DNA from: Bremia lactucae
Lineage: Eukaryota; Oomycota; Peronosporomycetes; Peronosporales; Peronosporaceae
Length of the DNA: 64,000 bases
Assembly: GCF_004359215.1 (NCBI RefSeq)
Contig: NC_090610.1
Coordinates: 3,500,827-3,564,826 of the forward strand
Direction of reading: 5' to 3'
The position numbers and the translations under genes were made by a program. Positions 44,230-56,439 of the stretch are shown here, in pieces (positions within the stretch are counted from its first letter, which is position 1; each line of letters starts with the position of its first letter). The notes beneath the pieces were generated by a model that searched no databases, was not told where the DNA came from, and saw only the letters and a list, made by a program, of their open reading frames with translations.

Positions 44230-45188
44230 CAGCTTGCTAGGAAGGTTTAGCGTATAGCTAGGTTCTTCTTGGACACGACGGTAAATGGTCCAACAAAGCG
44301 CGGGAGCAATTTGGTCTTGAAGACCGCGGAAACCAAGTTCGTAGGTTGATTTTAGTGTTTAGTAAAAGCTCGATCTCCGACCATATCAGAATTGATACAG
44401 CTCCTGCCTTTAGCATCTGCTTGTTCTTTTTGTTTGTCTTGGCTATCAGTCATCGTATCCCTTTAATGTCTTAAGACACTAAATCGCGTCGCGAGGAACT
44501 CGCTTACTTGTTTCCGAACGGTAACAGGGCTGATATCAGCATGTCTAACGCCTTATTTCTCCCCCACCAAGCCTTGAACCGCGCAGTGGTATCGTTAATG
44601 GAACGTGTGGCTGGGTGAGACCGTTGCCATAGAACAGACTACAGCTTGGAAGGCATGTTTAGATTTTTTAAACGCAAATCCCATGTTAAAAAAATTATTC
44701 TGGACCCGACTCAGTAGAAAGAAGTGGAACGGCACGTACTCCGTCGAGTGACACCCTTTGTAATAACGATTTACTGAATGGTAAAAGTATTGCTGGCCTA
44801 AGGCCGAGTCATCAAGGGTGTAGTATCCCTGAGATACGTAAAATGACACGTCTAAGTTCAACGAGTATGGTCGACCGAGGTGGCACCGTACTGAGTGTTA
44901 ATAGTGACACTATTGGCGGTTCGCCGGGGCATTTGGGTCAACCTTTTTAATACACCTAAAGCGACACGCAAGCGTTCTCCGGAGGTAAACAGATGACGGA
45001 TTGGTTTATACCACATCTTGGAATTCTAAAATCAAGGAATAAAATGGACCCGTTGGATCTTTAAGGATAGATGGTCCACTCCGCGCACTTGGCGCAGCTT
45101 CGTCCAAAAGTGACGATGAGTTTAACCCAATCGTAGGTCGAATGACCACCATCTGAGATAAGTCGCCAGCTTTTAAGGCTCGCCGCAC
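44230..45188 (-). pseudogene. Inverted gypsy pol fragment
   Basis: On the minus strand, 45188-45006 reads as the segment just before RT (DPTGPFYSLILEFQDVV). At about 44400-44230 the integrase C-terminus can be read (KTKLLPRFVGPFTVV, the GPF module). The region between is degraded. It lies opposite to the pol fragment that starts at 45488. Confidence 0.6.
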
Positions 45189-45353
45189 CCATCGATAGAC
45201 ATTTCGTCTAGCTTTAAAAGAGCATGTAACGAAAGGATTGCCGCAAGGCTTATTTCCCTCTCAATGTTACCGGTTACACCATTTACAAGCGTGTATAATT
45301 GCTCACACGTATCACTTTATGAGGGTATAAACGCTTAGCGTCTTCCCTGTCTG

Positions 45354-45463
45354 GGAGTTGAGACAATGCCCTCTTAGAGGCCGGGGCATTCACGTCTCCG
45401 AATTTCTAGGAGTAAAGACAATACCCTCTTAGAGACCGGGACATTCACGTCGCCGAATTTCCA
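45354..45463. repeat. Two-unit 55-bp tandem repeat
   Basis: Units 45354-45408 and 45409-45463 share ggag..gagacaat.ccctctta and cattcacgtc.ccgaatttc with a few substitutions. It lies between oppositely oriented gypsy fragments. Confidence 0.8.
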
Positions 45464-45487
45464 GCTTGAATTGTTTCAATACCAGAC

Positions 45488-47640
45488 ATGGTGTCTAATT
45501 CGACATCCGACAAAGAGTTAAGAAACTCAACTTCATTTACCAGCGATAGAGGAATTCGTCATGAAATAGACTTTGTTTCGGGGGCCAAATACTGCGTCAC
45601 ACGACAATGGCCTTTACCAAGGGAGCAGTGTGACGTCATTGACGATTTCTTCCGTGCTAAGCACGAGGCTGGAATGATACGAGATGGCAAATCTCCTCAT
45701 TCGATACCGACATTTTGTGTCAAAAAGCCAAATGGTAAATGGCGCATTGTACATGCTTACAATAAGCTTAGTGCTGCCACTATACCAGCACAAACCCCCA
45801 TTCCTAGAAAGGATGTTCTTCAGAACCATATGGTGGGATGTACAATATGGAGTGCATTGGACTTAGTCGATGGTTAATACCAATTGCTCATGTGAGCTAG
45901 TGATATCCCGCTTACAGCGATTAGCGCCCCAAGCGGCATGTTATGGGAGTGGCTGGTTATGCCACAAGGGCTTTTTAACGCCTCGGCAACATTTAATAGC
46001 CTAGTGACGCAACTGTTTCGCCCTCATCGAGGTTATGCACAGACTTATTCCGATGACATTTTTGTCCATAGTCGTGCGGAGCAGGGTCGGTCGGATATGG
46101 AAAATCATTGTAGACCATTTGCGAGCATTGCTCGAGTGTATGCGCACAAACAAATTGAATGCCAATGCATCGAAATGAATTTTTGGCGCAGACGACATTC
46201 CTTTTTTAGGATGCTTCATTGGAAAGCGAGGCCTTAGAGCGGATCCCGCTGAGGTAGAAGCCATAGTAGATTTGCCGGTTCCTAGAAACAAAAGGATTTG
46301 CGTAAATGGTTGGGTCTCGCCAATTATTTACACAAATGTAGCGAACATTACGCTGATATGGCTAGGCCATTATCGAATCTCCTTAAAAAGGATACAGAAT
46401 GGTGCTGGACTAGCACAGAACATAATGCTTTTGGAAAAGTTAAGGATAATTATATCCATGCCCCGATTCTGGCACTGCCATACCCCAATTGGCCTTTCAG
46501 TGTCGTATGTGACGCTTCGGAATTTGCCATTGGCAGTGCTCTGTTACAAACCGATGTTGATAGGCGTGAACGTGTTATTGCGTACAAGTCTAGACAGCTT
46601 AAAGCTGCGAGAAAGAACTACCCAATTCATGACAAAGAGTCACTTGTTATGAAGTATGCTCTCGTCAAATTCAGAGTTCATTTGCTTGGCTCTTAGCCGT
46701 TTGTGATACATACAGATCACGCGCCATTACGCACGGCTACTAAGTCGCCCCATCTCCCAGAGAATGGCCCGATAGCTGTCCTTTTTTGCGGAATACAACT
46801 TCGAGGTGAAGTATAAAACCGGCAACCAAAATGCTTTGGCCGATGCGTTATCACGCAGGCCGGATTATGAGCTCTCTCACTTAACGACTATAGTGCCTAT
46901 TACTGACTAAATACTGGGGATTTAAATTGTCGGCACGTTTGCGTGCTAGATACATCGACTTTCTATCAATAACGACCTATTGGTTTAGTGCACGGACGCT
47001 GCGGATCCTCCGGTGTCGTTGTTCCTCATGATGAGGATTTGAAGTAGCGAATACTCTATGAGGCACACGGTACTGTCCTTGGTGGGCCATCTCGGCGGAG
47101 AAAAGACCTACGGCTCTGTAAGCGAAATTTATTGGCCCAAACCTTATAAATGGGTCAGCATATATGTTCGCACATGCGAAAAGTGCCAACGGGTTAAACC
47201 CTCGGCAGATACTGCTGCGCCACTTGCGAGTCTTCCCGTCCCCATAGCATGCTGGGAGTCCATTAGTATGGATTCTGGTTTTGGGCTACCGAAAGATTCA
47301 GCCGGTAACCCCGGTGTAGTGGTCTTTGTTGACCAACGCCGGCTTACTTAGCGGCCGTGCCGGATTCCATTGATGGAGAGGGTACAGCTAAGCTGTCTAT
47401 CGATCTCGTGTTTCGACAACATGGTTTGCCAGTGGCAATGTCTCTGATCGGGATATCCGTTTCACGGGTAAATTTTAGGAATTAAATTTCCGAGTGCTTG
47501 GCACCACATTAAATATGCCCACTACGGACTATCCGCAGACCGATGGTCAAACTGAACGTGTCAATCGCGTCATTGAAGACGTTTAACGCAGCGTGTGTGC
47601 TCAGACACCAAGGGGCTGGAGCTCAATGCTTCCAGTAGTG
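45488..47640 (+). pseudogene. Gypsy pol fragment: RT, RNase H, integrase
   Basis: RT N-terminus at 45488-45877 (DRGIRHEIDFVSGAKYCVTR, CVKKPNGKWRIVHAYNKL). The RT catalytic site YSDD is at 46046-46057 in frame 45938-46237. RNase H at 46298-46696 contains FSVVCDASEFAIGSALL, and HTDHAPL and NALADALSRRPDYE follow in shifted frames to about 46870. The integrase zinc region and core are at 47058-47351 (GHLGGEKTY, CEKCQRVK) and then run through frameshifts to the gap at 47641. Several stops make it inactive. Confidence 0.88.
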
Positions 47641-47740
47641 NNNNNNNNNNNNNNNNNNNNNNNNNNNNNNNNNNNNNNNNNNNNNNNNNNNNNNNNNNNN
47701 NNNNNNNNNNNNNNNNNNNNNNNNNNNNNNNNNNNNNNNN
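47641..47740. other. Assembly gap (100 N)
   Basis: Exactly 100 N. It joins a gypsy integrase (plus strand) to the 3' end of the second copia copy (minus strand), so the join may be only a scaffold link. Confidence 0.99.
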
Positions 47741-47744
47741 GTTA

Positions 47745-49568
47745 ACAAGTCAGCTGCCATCGCCTTCGTCGGTACGTAGGTGGGCTTCACAATCCCTTTC
47801 TTGCGTAATCCTTGATAAACTTAAGCTTAATATCGATGTGCTTTGCGCGTGTCGAACTCTCTTCATTTTCCAGCTGACGGATTGCCGCTTGATAGTCCAT
47901 TTCCATGGTCATCGGCAACGCTACAGTCAACTCCAATTCGATAAGTGGTTCGCGCAGTCCCGATAATTTTTGTCCAGCGTGTGACGATGACGCAAATTCT
48001 GCTTCCATGGTAGAAATCGCGACGGCCGCCTGTTTGCGACACGTCCAGCCTACAATTATGCCGTTCAAGCAGAATATTCAGCCGCTGACCGATTTACGAC
48101 TGCTCTTATCGCCGGCGAAATCCGCGTCGCTAATGCTGGTAAGTTTCAGGACGGAATTGTTTGTATCTTGGTTTTGCTTGAGCCGTAGTTTCACATCCTT
48201 GGTTCCTTTTAGGTACCTCGCGATTCGCTTGGCCAGCTGCCAGTCGCTTGATGTTGGCGCATGCGCTCGGCGAGTCGCTCGATGGACTGCATATGCAATA
48301 TCGGGGCGTGAGCAGCGTACTAGCCACAATAGGGATCCAACTATGGACTGGAAGCTCTGCACCGATGCGCCTCTATATGGACTATCCTTGGGAAGAAGTG
48401 GGACCACGTCACGCACATCGTTATCACAATCGAGTCCAATCGGTGTAGTAATAAGATTTGCATCTTGTAAACCAAACTTCATTAACATCTAATCATTAGA
48501 CGCTTCTTGATCGATATCATACCCATTCTCAGCCGAATAAGAAATTCGCATGCCTAGGAATTTATTGATGACTCCCATGTTCTTGATCTGCAGTGTTGTC
48601 AAGAATCTAAAAACTTGATCCACACGTTCCTGCGTTGTTCCTGTCGCCAGTAAATTATCCACGTACACTTCAACAATAGTATGACCACCGCTGTCGATTT
48701 TGAAATAGAGACAGGTGTTTTTCACACATTGGACGAAATCTGCTCCTAGCAATTCCTTTTGAAGAAGCTCTGACCAAAGTCGGCCAGCTTGTTTCAGACC
48801 ATACAGACTGCGCTGAAGTCGTAAAACCACTTGTCCAGAATGCTTTAGTCAAAGCCGCTGAAGGTCCGCATCGTCCACAATCATACCCTGTGGTACAAAC
48901 AAATAAATATCGATTTCTGGCTCCGTTTACGCCTTGACATATGCGTTAGGCACATGACCGTGTCGCGCTGGCACACCCCGTATTTGTGACAGTGCCAAAA
49001 TTACCTTACTTGTCGTCATATCCATGACCGCGGCAAATGTCAGTGTGTAATTTTCGCCCAGCGACTGCTCGTTTCCACACGCCACCATGCGTGCCTTATA
49101 ACGCTCCACGTTACCATTCGCATCTCTTTCGTTTTAAATACCCACTTCGTGTGAAGCGGGCGCATATCATCAGTGCGGGGCACTATCTCCCACGTTTCGT
49201 TTGCGACCAGCGAATTAATCTCAACTTTCGCTGCACGCTCCCATTCGACGCGCTTAACACTCTTCATAGCAGCTTTCCAACTAGTAAGATCTTCATGACA
49301 CACTGCCCCAATAATCTCACGTGGTGGAATTTTCTTCCCACCATATCGTATTACCATGCCCGAACCAGGACTAATCACTTCCTTTCTATCAGCGGCTTCT
49401 TGACTCGAACGTTTTCCTTGACCTCCACGCGTACCGCGCTTTTTCCGCTTCTGAGGTCTGGCGTGTGACTTCTCCCGATGTCCAACATCGTCACAAGTAC
49501 CACGCACAATGTTTCTAGCAAAGTTTTGGAGAGTCATGAACCCACCTTTGCTAATGGCGCGGATCATT
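47745..49568 (-). pseudogene. copia copy 2 RT and RNase H
   Basis: RT pieces at 49567-49040 and 48830-48489 (RSLYGLKQAGRLWSELLQKE), then 48488-48078, and RNase H at 48068-47787 (GWTCRKQAAVAISTMEAEFA). The catalytic box reads YVDN where YVDD is expected. The frame is broken several times. Confidence 0.85.
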
Positions 49569-49685
49569 GACTGAGTCTGTCAGTGTTAGACATTGGAATG
49601 TCTGGGTTAAAAAATCCAATGTTTAAAACATTAATTTTGAGCCCGACTCAGACTTAAGGTCTTCTCTTCGCCCATCTCGGCCTCG

Positions 49686-50500
49686 CATGTGGATGCGTCA
49701 GGGAAGTCTGCAAAAAGGTGGCAAATCCTTGATTCACCCCACACCACAGACACTGCCTTCGTTTTCATGGACGCCTCTACGCCAAGTCGGATCAACAAAT
49801 TAGACGGCACCAACTTTAATCAAGCAAAGTTTGATGCAATCGCCCATATTGGCGATTGCGGATCAAGACAGACCATTCCATGTGGTCTGTGACGCCAGCG
49901 ATTTTGCAGGTAGACCGAAAGCAAAATTCTACTAATGGACTCCCAGCAACCTATGGGGACGGGAAGGCTCGCCAGTGGCGCAGCAGCATGAGGAAGGATG
50001 AAGGCGCATTATTGCCCATCCAAACTTCTCTCATGGCTTCCAACATGGAGACAGCAACATCTACGAATGCTTGCGATTGTTCTATGATGTCCAAGAGAGC
50101 GTGGGGGCAAGACAAGCGTCGTTTGACGCTGTGATGTGCGCGTTGAAGAACGAGTACCCGACAGATTAAGACGATCAAAGGCACGTCTAAACGAGTGACC
50201 TTTGGATCAATAATCGACTAGTGCGAAGCTTGTGCCATTGTTTCACGCAAATGGCCAATAATTTTCTTTTCGTTCAGGATTCCATTGCTAACGCAGTGGA
50301 CCGACAGAAACGGAATGCAGACAAACATGGAAGAGCAACTGTTCATTCATGAGGCCACTTCGCTAGTCTCAAATGGACTAGTAGAAGTAGCGTTGTGAGA
50401 AGAAACAGGGGGTACAGTACCACCCATGCGGGTCATAGCTTGGCCATCTGGATCTCTGATGACCCCGCGAGGACGCCGGCGGAGACCGCTGCTCGCGACG
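49686..50500. mobile_element. Gypsy-derived insertion inside copia copy 2
   Basis: Copy 1 has no matching sequence between the two break points. The insert contains an RNase H scrap (PFHVVCDASDF at about 49870-49905). It also has a stretch close to the antisense frame at 58397-58924 (KDEGALLPIQTS... and NMETAT, here on the plus strand at about 49990-50080). A gypsy integrase C-terminus follows (DSIANAVDRQKRNADKHGRA near 50280-50340). A block at 50349-50425 matches 58017-58095. Exact ends are approximate. Confidence 0.7.
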
Positions 50501-50519
50501 CAACATCGCATTGTCGAAT

Positions 50520-51890
50520 GAGCCGATTATTCGCCTCTTTGCTTAGTGTCTTGATATTCTGAACGTGTTGGGTGGTATGCACCACCCGGTCCTTCGAAAA
50601 CAATACGCGGTATCCTTTAACTTCATCATTCTTACCAATAAATATCCCCTCCTATCCGCGTCTGTCGAGTGCCTTCAGCTTTGGTTTACGTATAGCAGTA
50701 CACGGTGAGCCAAAGATGACAATGTCAGTCAGGATAGGCTTAATCCCTGTCAGCACTTTAATAGGTGATGAGTGTCCAATATTTCCTTGAGAAGGGCTGC
50801 GGTACAGAATATAAGCCGCATATTCCGCTGCCTCGCCCCATAAATTTAAAGGCAAGCCAGGCCCAAAGATCATTGAGCGCACCATGTTCATAATCGTCTG
50901 GTGCGTGCGTTCCGTTTTCCCGTTAGATGCTTGATTGTCAGCTTCCGAAATCTGTCGGCGTACACCTTTGCTCTTGCAAAATGGATCCACAACCTTGTAT
51001 TCACTTCCCCCATCTGTTCGAAGGCAATGTACTGCGCAATCAAAGCGCTTTTCAAAGTAGACGAGGAACTGCTCGAACTGCTTAAATGCCTTGTCTTTGG
51101 TCCTGGAGAGAAATACGCGACAGTAATTGCTTTTATGATCAACAAAATTAATCATGTATCAGTTTCCAAGTCTGTCGGCTGGAGTGATCGGTCCCTTGAT
51201 GTCGCTGCAAATGACATCGCCAACTCTATCAATGGGTGCATTCCGTCCTATGTCTTTTCGCGATTGGTTATTGCGCCTTTTTTTGCCGTAAGCACATGTC
51301 ACGCAAGTCGGCCTTTCCTTATCCGTAAGACATATCCCACTTCCAGGGTCACGTGCCATGCTCTCTATTGTGTCGTATGAAAGAAGGCCAAAACGCAGAT
51401 GGAAATCCAATAGACTCCCCGACTGCAAATCGCTGCACGGCGCATTCACTGCGTCAGCGAGAGCCATAGTCACATAATCAACGTCCTTCTTCGCCTCAGC
51501 ATTGACGACTTTTACAACCAATACGTTGCTTGCATCCTTGTGCACATCAAATACTTTACACCCGTTATTTCGACGGCCAACGTAACGTTTTAGCCCGTCA
51601 TAGCAGAGCTCGTATCCCAGCTCCTCTATCTTGCCATATGAAATAATATTCCATGGTAGGTTGTGTGCATAGTATACTTCATGTAGGGTGACTTGGCGAA
51701 CTTCACCGTCCACGCAAGCCTTGAATGTAGCACTTCCCTTAAGCTGCATCTACATGTTCTCACCGTTCGGGAGCAAGCATTCTTCTTCGCACTCCACTGG
51801 ATCATGCAGCTGTGCAGCTATTGTCACCAAATGACGACTGGACCCGCTGTCAAGAATCCATTGGACGTGGAGTTCCACCCCATCAGCAAC
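50520..51890 (-). pseudogene. copia copy 2 protease and integrase
   Basis: The retropepsin block WILDSGSSRHL lies near 51850. The pre-integrase domain is at 51749-51159 and shares the TGA stop after DRLGN with copy 1. The integrase core continues in another frame at 51155-50652 (NFVDHKSNYCRVFLSRTKDK, LRTDGGSEYK, NGKTERTHQTI). Confidence 0.88.
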
Positions 51891-53058
51891 CGCCAGCGCA
51901 AAATTCTTCTGCTTTTTGCTTGGGCATTCACGCTTGTAGTGCCCTTCTTTTCCACACTGGAAACAAAAGCCTGGTTTCTTGCTCTCGCGCCAAGTTTACC
52001 GTCTTCGATCGCCATCATCCTTAGCTTTGAATACAGCCAACGTTGCCCTACTCCCAAATATAGACGTAGGATCATTCATCTGAGCAAAGTGCACTAATTC
52101 CTCCGCTTGTCTCAAAAAGTCATCACGCTGCGGATTAGAACGCGCGAGTAGAACTCCTTGAAACGCACTTGATGAACAAGCGTACTTGGCGATGTTCTCG
52201 AGCACCTAGTCAGGCGCTCCACCGACAGCATCACTCACAGCCATCATGTGATCATTCCATGACACCGAATCTTTCTTCTTCGACGTGAAGAGCTTGAGCG
52301 CTTGAGATCTTGATATTCTAGGGTCAAACTTCATCTGCATCCTGTCCATCGCATACCACACTTGTGGGTTTTCGGAATACCAGGTATCCACTTGGCTGTG
52401 AAAGTGTTGGCCAGCTTTGCCGATCTCATATCTTCCTAGGACGTCCAGCTTAATGTCTTCCGTTCACATGCACTCACTGAGTTCTTCCGCGTTGCGAACA
52501 TGACGAAGAAATCGCTTTTTTTTACAAGGACCGAATCCAGCTCCAAGTCCAGGATACACCTCCTTCCCTTCGAAGGCCTCAATCGCAAGCTTTAGGTCAC
52601 TGATTCCCGGCACCCTTGGCGTCACAAGGTACGTAGGAGCTTGTGTCGGTCTATGTGCAGCTTCTTGAGGGTGCTGTGGATGAAAACCTATCCCCCCCCC
52701 CCGACTGCTCTCCTGCCCTCTCTTGCCTGAATCCTGCTGCATAGTGTTGCGCTGGACTTGGCGTGACTTCGTCTTCAAGGGAAGCCATTGTCATGCTGTG
52801 ATTGTTCCCATGCGCGCCTCCGCATAAGTGCGGAAGGTGCTACTACAGGCAGACGCAACCGAAGCTTGGTCACCTCCAACCTTGTCGAGCTTCTAGCCTG
52901 TTAAGGCGAGCTCCGATATCACCCTTCATTTCCGTCATTAATTCCAGCAGCCATGCCACAGCCTCGCCCGTGTCGGATCCTGTACTAGCTCCGGGGTGCG
53001 GCGTGCTTGGCGCTTGAAGTCGATGTAGAGTATCCTCATCCATTGGATTTGGGCTCAT
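51891..53058 (-). pseudogene. copia copy 2 gag, with intact zinc knuckle
   Basis: Starts at the ATG at 53058 inside the primer site (MSPNPMDEDTLHR). Frames 53058-52870, 52778-52464, 52391-52206 and 52205-51996 cover Gag. The zinc knuckle CFQCGKEGHYKREC near 51950 is intact, unlike in copy 1. A C13-like run near 52692 (G on the coding strand) disrupts the frame. Confidence 0.85.
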
Positions 53059-53062
53059 AACC

Positions 53063-53276
53063 TGTCAAACACGAGAGGAAAAGATGCTGCTACAAATAGT
53101 TGTGGCAAAGACCGAAGTGAGTATATTGTTCTGTTTAAATTGCTTTCTCTTCACCTAGTCCTAACTGGGGTTTTACCTGTTTTGTGCCGTTTTCCTGTCA
53201 CTGACGTATGTCCGCGCCGAGATCAACTTCATCGATGGTGTCGGTAAGTCGGTCGACTACACGTTGCTTTTTAACA
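53063..53276 (-). repeat. 5' LTR of copia copy 2
   Basis: 214 bp, nearly identical to 1036-1250 in reverse complement, with TG...CA ends. It is followed at 53277 by the complement of the tccaa flank found beside copy 1. Confidence 0.92.
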
Positions 53277-54346
53277 TTGGAGCCTCGAAGTTCACGGTAA
53301 TTTCACCACGAACTTTTACGCGGGCATTACTGAGACTTAAGGCAGAGCACTGAGTAGGGTCCACAGACGGCGCTGACGAAATCCGTCACCGTAAACTGAT
53401 GATCACTGTATGTCACTGATCCGACAAGTAGAGGTTCACGCTATCGTCGGCATGTAAGCACTGAATTCCTGCACAGGTCCACCAAATAAATACGAAGGAC
53501 TGGTGTGGATCCAGGAGATCCGCGAAGCATAGTGATACTTTTTTCAGTGACTCGGATATAATATCCTTTAGTATATTATATAGTATAGCTTTCGTGGCAC
53601 GCATATTTGTGATCATTTGGGCGGATGAAAAAGCGATTTTGGCAGCAAGAAGTCTAAATGGTGTTCGTTGGTAGCTATCAGTAGAGACCTGTCAAATATA
53701 TGACCGAAGCAAGCAGCTCTGTCAAGCGCAGCACGTTGGTAACCTTGTATCTCCTAAGGCAGCTGCCAGAAATATAATTACCTTTGAGATACGAAAAGAT
53801 CATCACGGTAACACATGTGTGCTTTTTTTATGAGTCGATGGCAAACTTTTGCGGTGGGTTGATACTTGATAACCTAAGAATTTCGGGAGAATGCTTACTT
53901 TAAAACTTGAAATCATATATATAACCACGATACAGAAGCGATTCGCATTTATGGTACAGAGGGACTCAAGGCTCATACTGGAGGTATATTACCAAATTAT
54001 TAATTTTGACTTTTTTGCAAATTGAAATGGAAATATAAACACGCAAAACATGTTTTAGTCACAAATCATAACAGAATATAAACAATATATTGTAGTTAGA
54101 ATTTAAGGATCGCATGAGCAAGATGACGCATAAACCACATGTCGGAAGTTAAAATTTGGTGTTTCGTGATGAAGATTTGTAATGCGACTTAATGACGGTT
54201 TTAGTTTCAACATGAGTTTTCTAAAGTTTTGAATGACGGTTCGAAAAGTACGGAAACATCACAGCAACATAGATATCTTTAAGCTTTAACGCAAATATAT
54301 ATATTTACTCTTTCATTTTCTATCTGCGTAAGTCTTGTTCTCTACA
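53277..54346. repeat. Repeat flank shared with 1-1035; may be the LTR of copia 3
   Basis: Up to about 54310 this is the reverse complement of 1-1035. The stretch then ends tctctaca directly before a copia primer site and gag start. It could therefore be (part of) a long LTR of the third copia element into which copy 2 was inserted. The LTR start is not visible, so this is an inference. Confidence 0.5.
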
Positions 54347-55830
54347 GGTTATGAGCCCAAGTCCTGCGAACTTGAAAGTGTCACAAACGTTCTCCTCAAA
54401 AATGAAACCGCTTCGCGAAAGAAAAGCGATGGAAACGAACATTTCACCACCCGATCCTAGGAGCGTTGAGAAAGCTTCTGTGCTCGCGTTGCTTCGGATG
54501 ATGAGTGCAAGGCTCGACGGTCTGGAGCGCCATTTATCGGCCAGCCCAATTATAAACTCGAGTGTTGGTCAAGCGCCGGTCCCGATAAATCCGGGCTGAC
54601 CAGCACATCAATTCAGCGACAGTGGTATTCGAGAAGTTGCCTGACAGAGTAGATTGCTCGGAGCATCCCGCTTGTCATTACAAGATATCATCAAGGCCAA
54701 CGCGTACACGCTGGGGCAAAATGTTTGCACAAGGCAGTCTCAACGGGCAGGCAACTAGGCACCAAGCGCGTCATACCAAATACAGCAAGGAATTATTGAT
54801 GAGAGACTTCAGCGTGAAATTGCAACGTTTTGTGTAGCTAGAATTTCAGCTCCTGATTGTTCGACTTCATATCGATGATATTTGCGGTTTTATTATCGAG
54901 AAGCATTACGCTGGAGTTGCTAGCGGTTTCCGCGAGTGGGCATTCACGTCTTCGCAAGCGCTGGAAATGGCGAGTTTGGCGTCTGGATTTCGGTGTGATA
55001 GTGAACAAGCTGGGGGGATTTTTGGAGAAGAAGTCTACTGCATCAGACTAATTTTAACAAAATGTGGCGACCTGGTCGTCTATTCCTCGCAATTGGACCT
55101 TTACCTCGAAGAAGTAGATATGATGACCCTTAGCCATGAGCAAGGAACACGTTTGTTCTTGAAGCCAAAGATCTCTTCGCGGACGTGTCCCCAGCACTTG
55201 CTGTACTTGGTTCATTCGCTCGGGTCAACCAGTCCAGCTAGCGCCAGGTCGTCGATAACATTGTCAAGCATGCAACTTTAAGGAACAAGCTCATAATGAT
55301 GATCCGTTTCGACCCATCTCGTCTCGACTACACAGTACAAGCAAAACAATTGCTCAATAAAGTAGAGATAATTACAAAAGTACAAGAAGTGTTGGTCACA
55401 ATGTCGTTGCAGCTTTCAACGAGCCACGAAAGTGTCACAGCTGCCGCGAAATTGGGCATCTTAAGAGAAATTACTCAGTCAGATTCAAGCGAAAAGGACA
55501 CGAACAAGAAAAAACACAATTTTGGCTCTTGCTGCAGTGTTTTCAGATACATTCTTCATGACGTGCGGTGCTGTAACTTTGTCGGGACAGTATATTTGAT
55601 GGACGCGGAAGCAATTCGTCATCTCGTCGAAGAGAAGTTTTCTTCATGATGCTATGGAATGTATCGATGACGATAGACTTACGTTGACAAACGGATCAAC
55701 CTGGTGTGTGGCTAAGGCTGGCAAATTAACCTTCGAGACATACATAGAAGACGAAGTGATATAACATTATCTGACGTCTACTATGCACGTCACCATGATA
55801 TAGATGGTGCGATCCGCTCAGCTAAGCCAT
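54347..55830 (+). pseudogene. Third copia-type element, decayed gag region
   Basis: The same primer site ggttatgagccc at 54347-54358 leads into ATG at 54351 (MSPSPANLKVSQTF), which differs from copies 1 and 2 after the first residues. Frames to 54599, 54967-55281 and 55296-55649 are Gag-like, then the sequence decays. No integrase or RT is seen before the gypsy LTR at 55878. Confidence 0.6.
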
Positions 55831-55877
55831 TTAATCGGGGCATCCCGATTTCGGTTAATGACGCTTGATGCCAGACC

Positions 55878-56390
55878 TGTAGCGGGCTAAAGTTGCCCTA
55901 TTGTCACACAGTCCCCGTTAAGTACACTTGGTGAATTTAAGGGGATGGTCAATTGCTAAATAATAGTAACTAGACCCAGCACTCGGGTGTGGTGCACATT
56001 TGTGTCCAACCCTTGTATGTGATGCACATGGGTGCATTCAGATTAGGAGGGATGACACCCAGCGTCATCCGTGATGACGGCTAGCGTCATCCGTTACGCG
56101 AGGTATCTAGAAAGATACGCTCGCAATACATATTAAGTGTTATCTATAGAGATGACACTTTAATTGGTAAAAATAGGTATTTATATTTAATTTTATTAAA
56201 TAAATCAGTCTGAAATCTACTTCCTACGTGGAAAGTGCGCACGAGGAGACGGATTACCGCTCCCGTGACGACACTTAACCAGGGTACTTAGTGTGTTGGG
56301 TGAGGTCGCTTACGCGACCACCGCAACTACCTCACTGCACGCAAGAGAAGCAGGTTAAACCGCTTCCTCGCTGTGCTTAAAGGTATACAC
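55878..56390 (+). repeat. 5' LTR of gypsy family 2
   Basis: Begins tgtagcgggctaaagttgccc and matches 59057-59540 in order, including cagtccccgttaa and gtgcgcacgaggag...accgctcccgtgacgacac. It contains a small palindromic duplication (gatgac...gtcatcc) near 56050-56095 absent from the 3' LTR. The inner end is joined almost directly to the end of gag, so part of the element is deleted. Confidence 0.82.
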
Positions 56391-56439
56391 GTTTATGAAC
56401 GGACTACGGCATGGCTAATCGCGACAGGCCCTTTTCAGA

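Larger units (their letters stand above)
47741..53276 (-). mobile_element. Ty1/copia retrotransposon, copy 2, inverted, 3' end lost in gap
   Basis: Reverse-oriented relative of 1036-5963. It has the 5' LTR (53063-53276), primer site (53051-53062), gag, protease, integrase, RT and RNase H, then is cut by the gap at 47740. About 815 bp of foreign gypsy-derived sequence interrupts it at 49686-50500. It shares the inactivating stop after DRLGN with copy 1. It also shares the host flank tccaa beside the LTR. Confidence 0.92.

Noticed and set aside
45354..45463. CRISPR-like repeat
   Set aside because: Only two adjoining imperfect 55-bp units without spacers, in a eukaryotic retroelement region.
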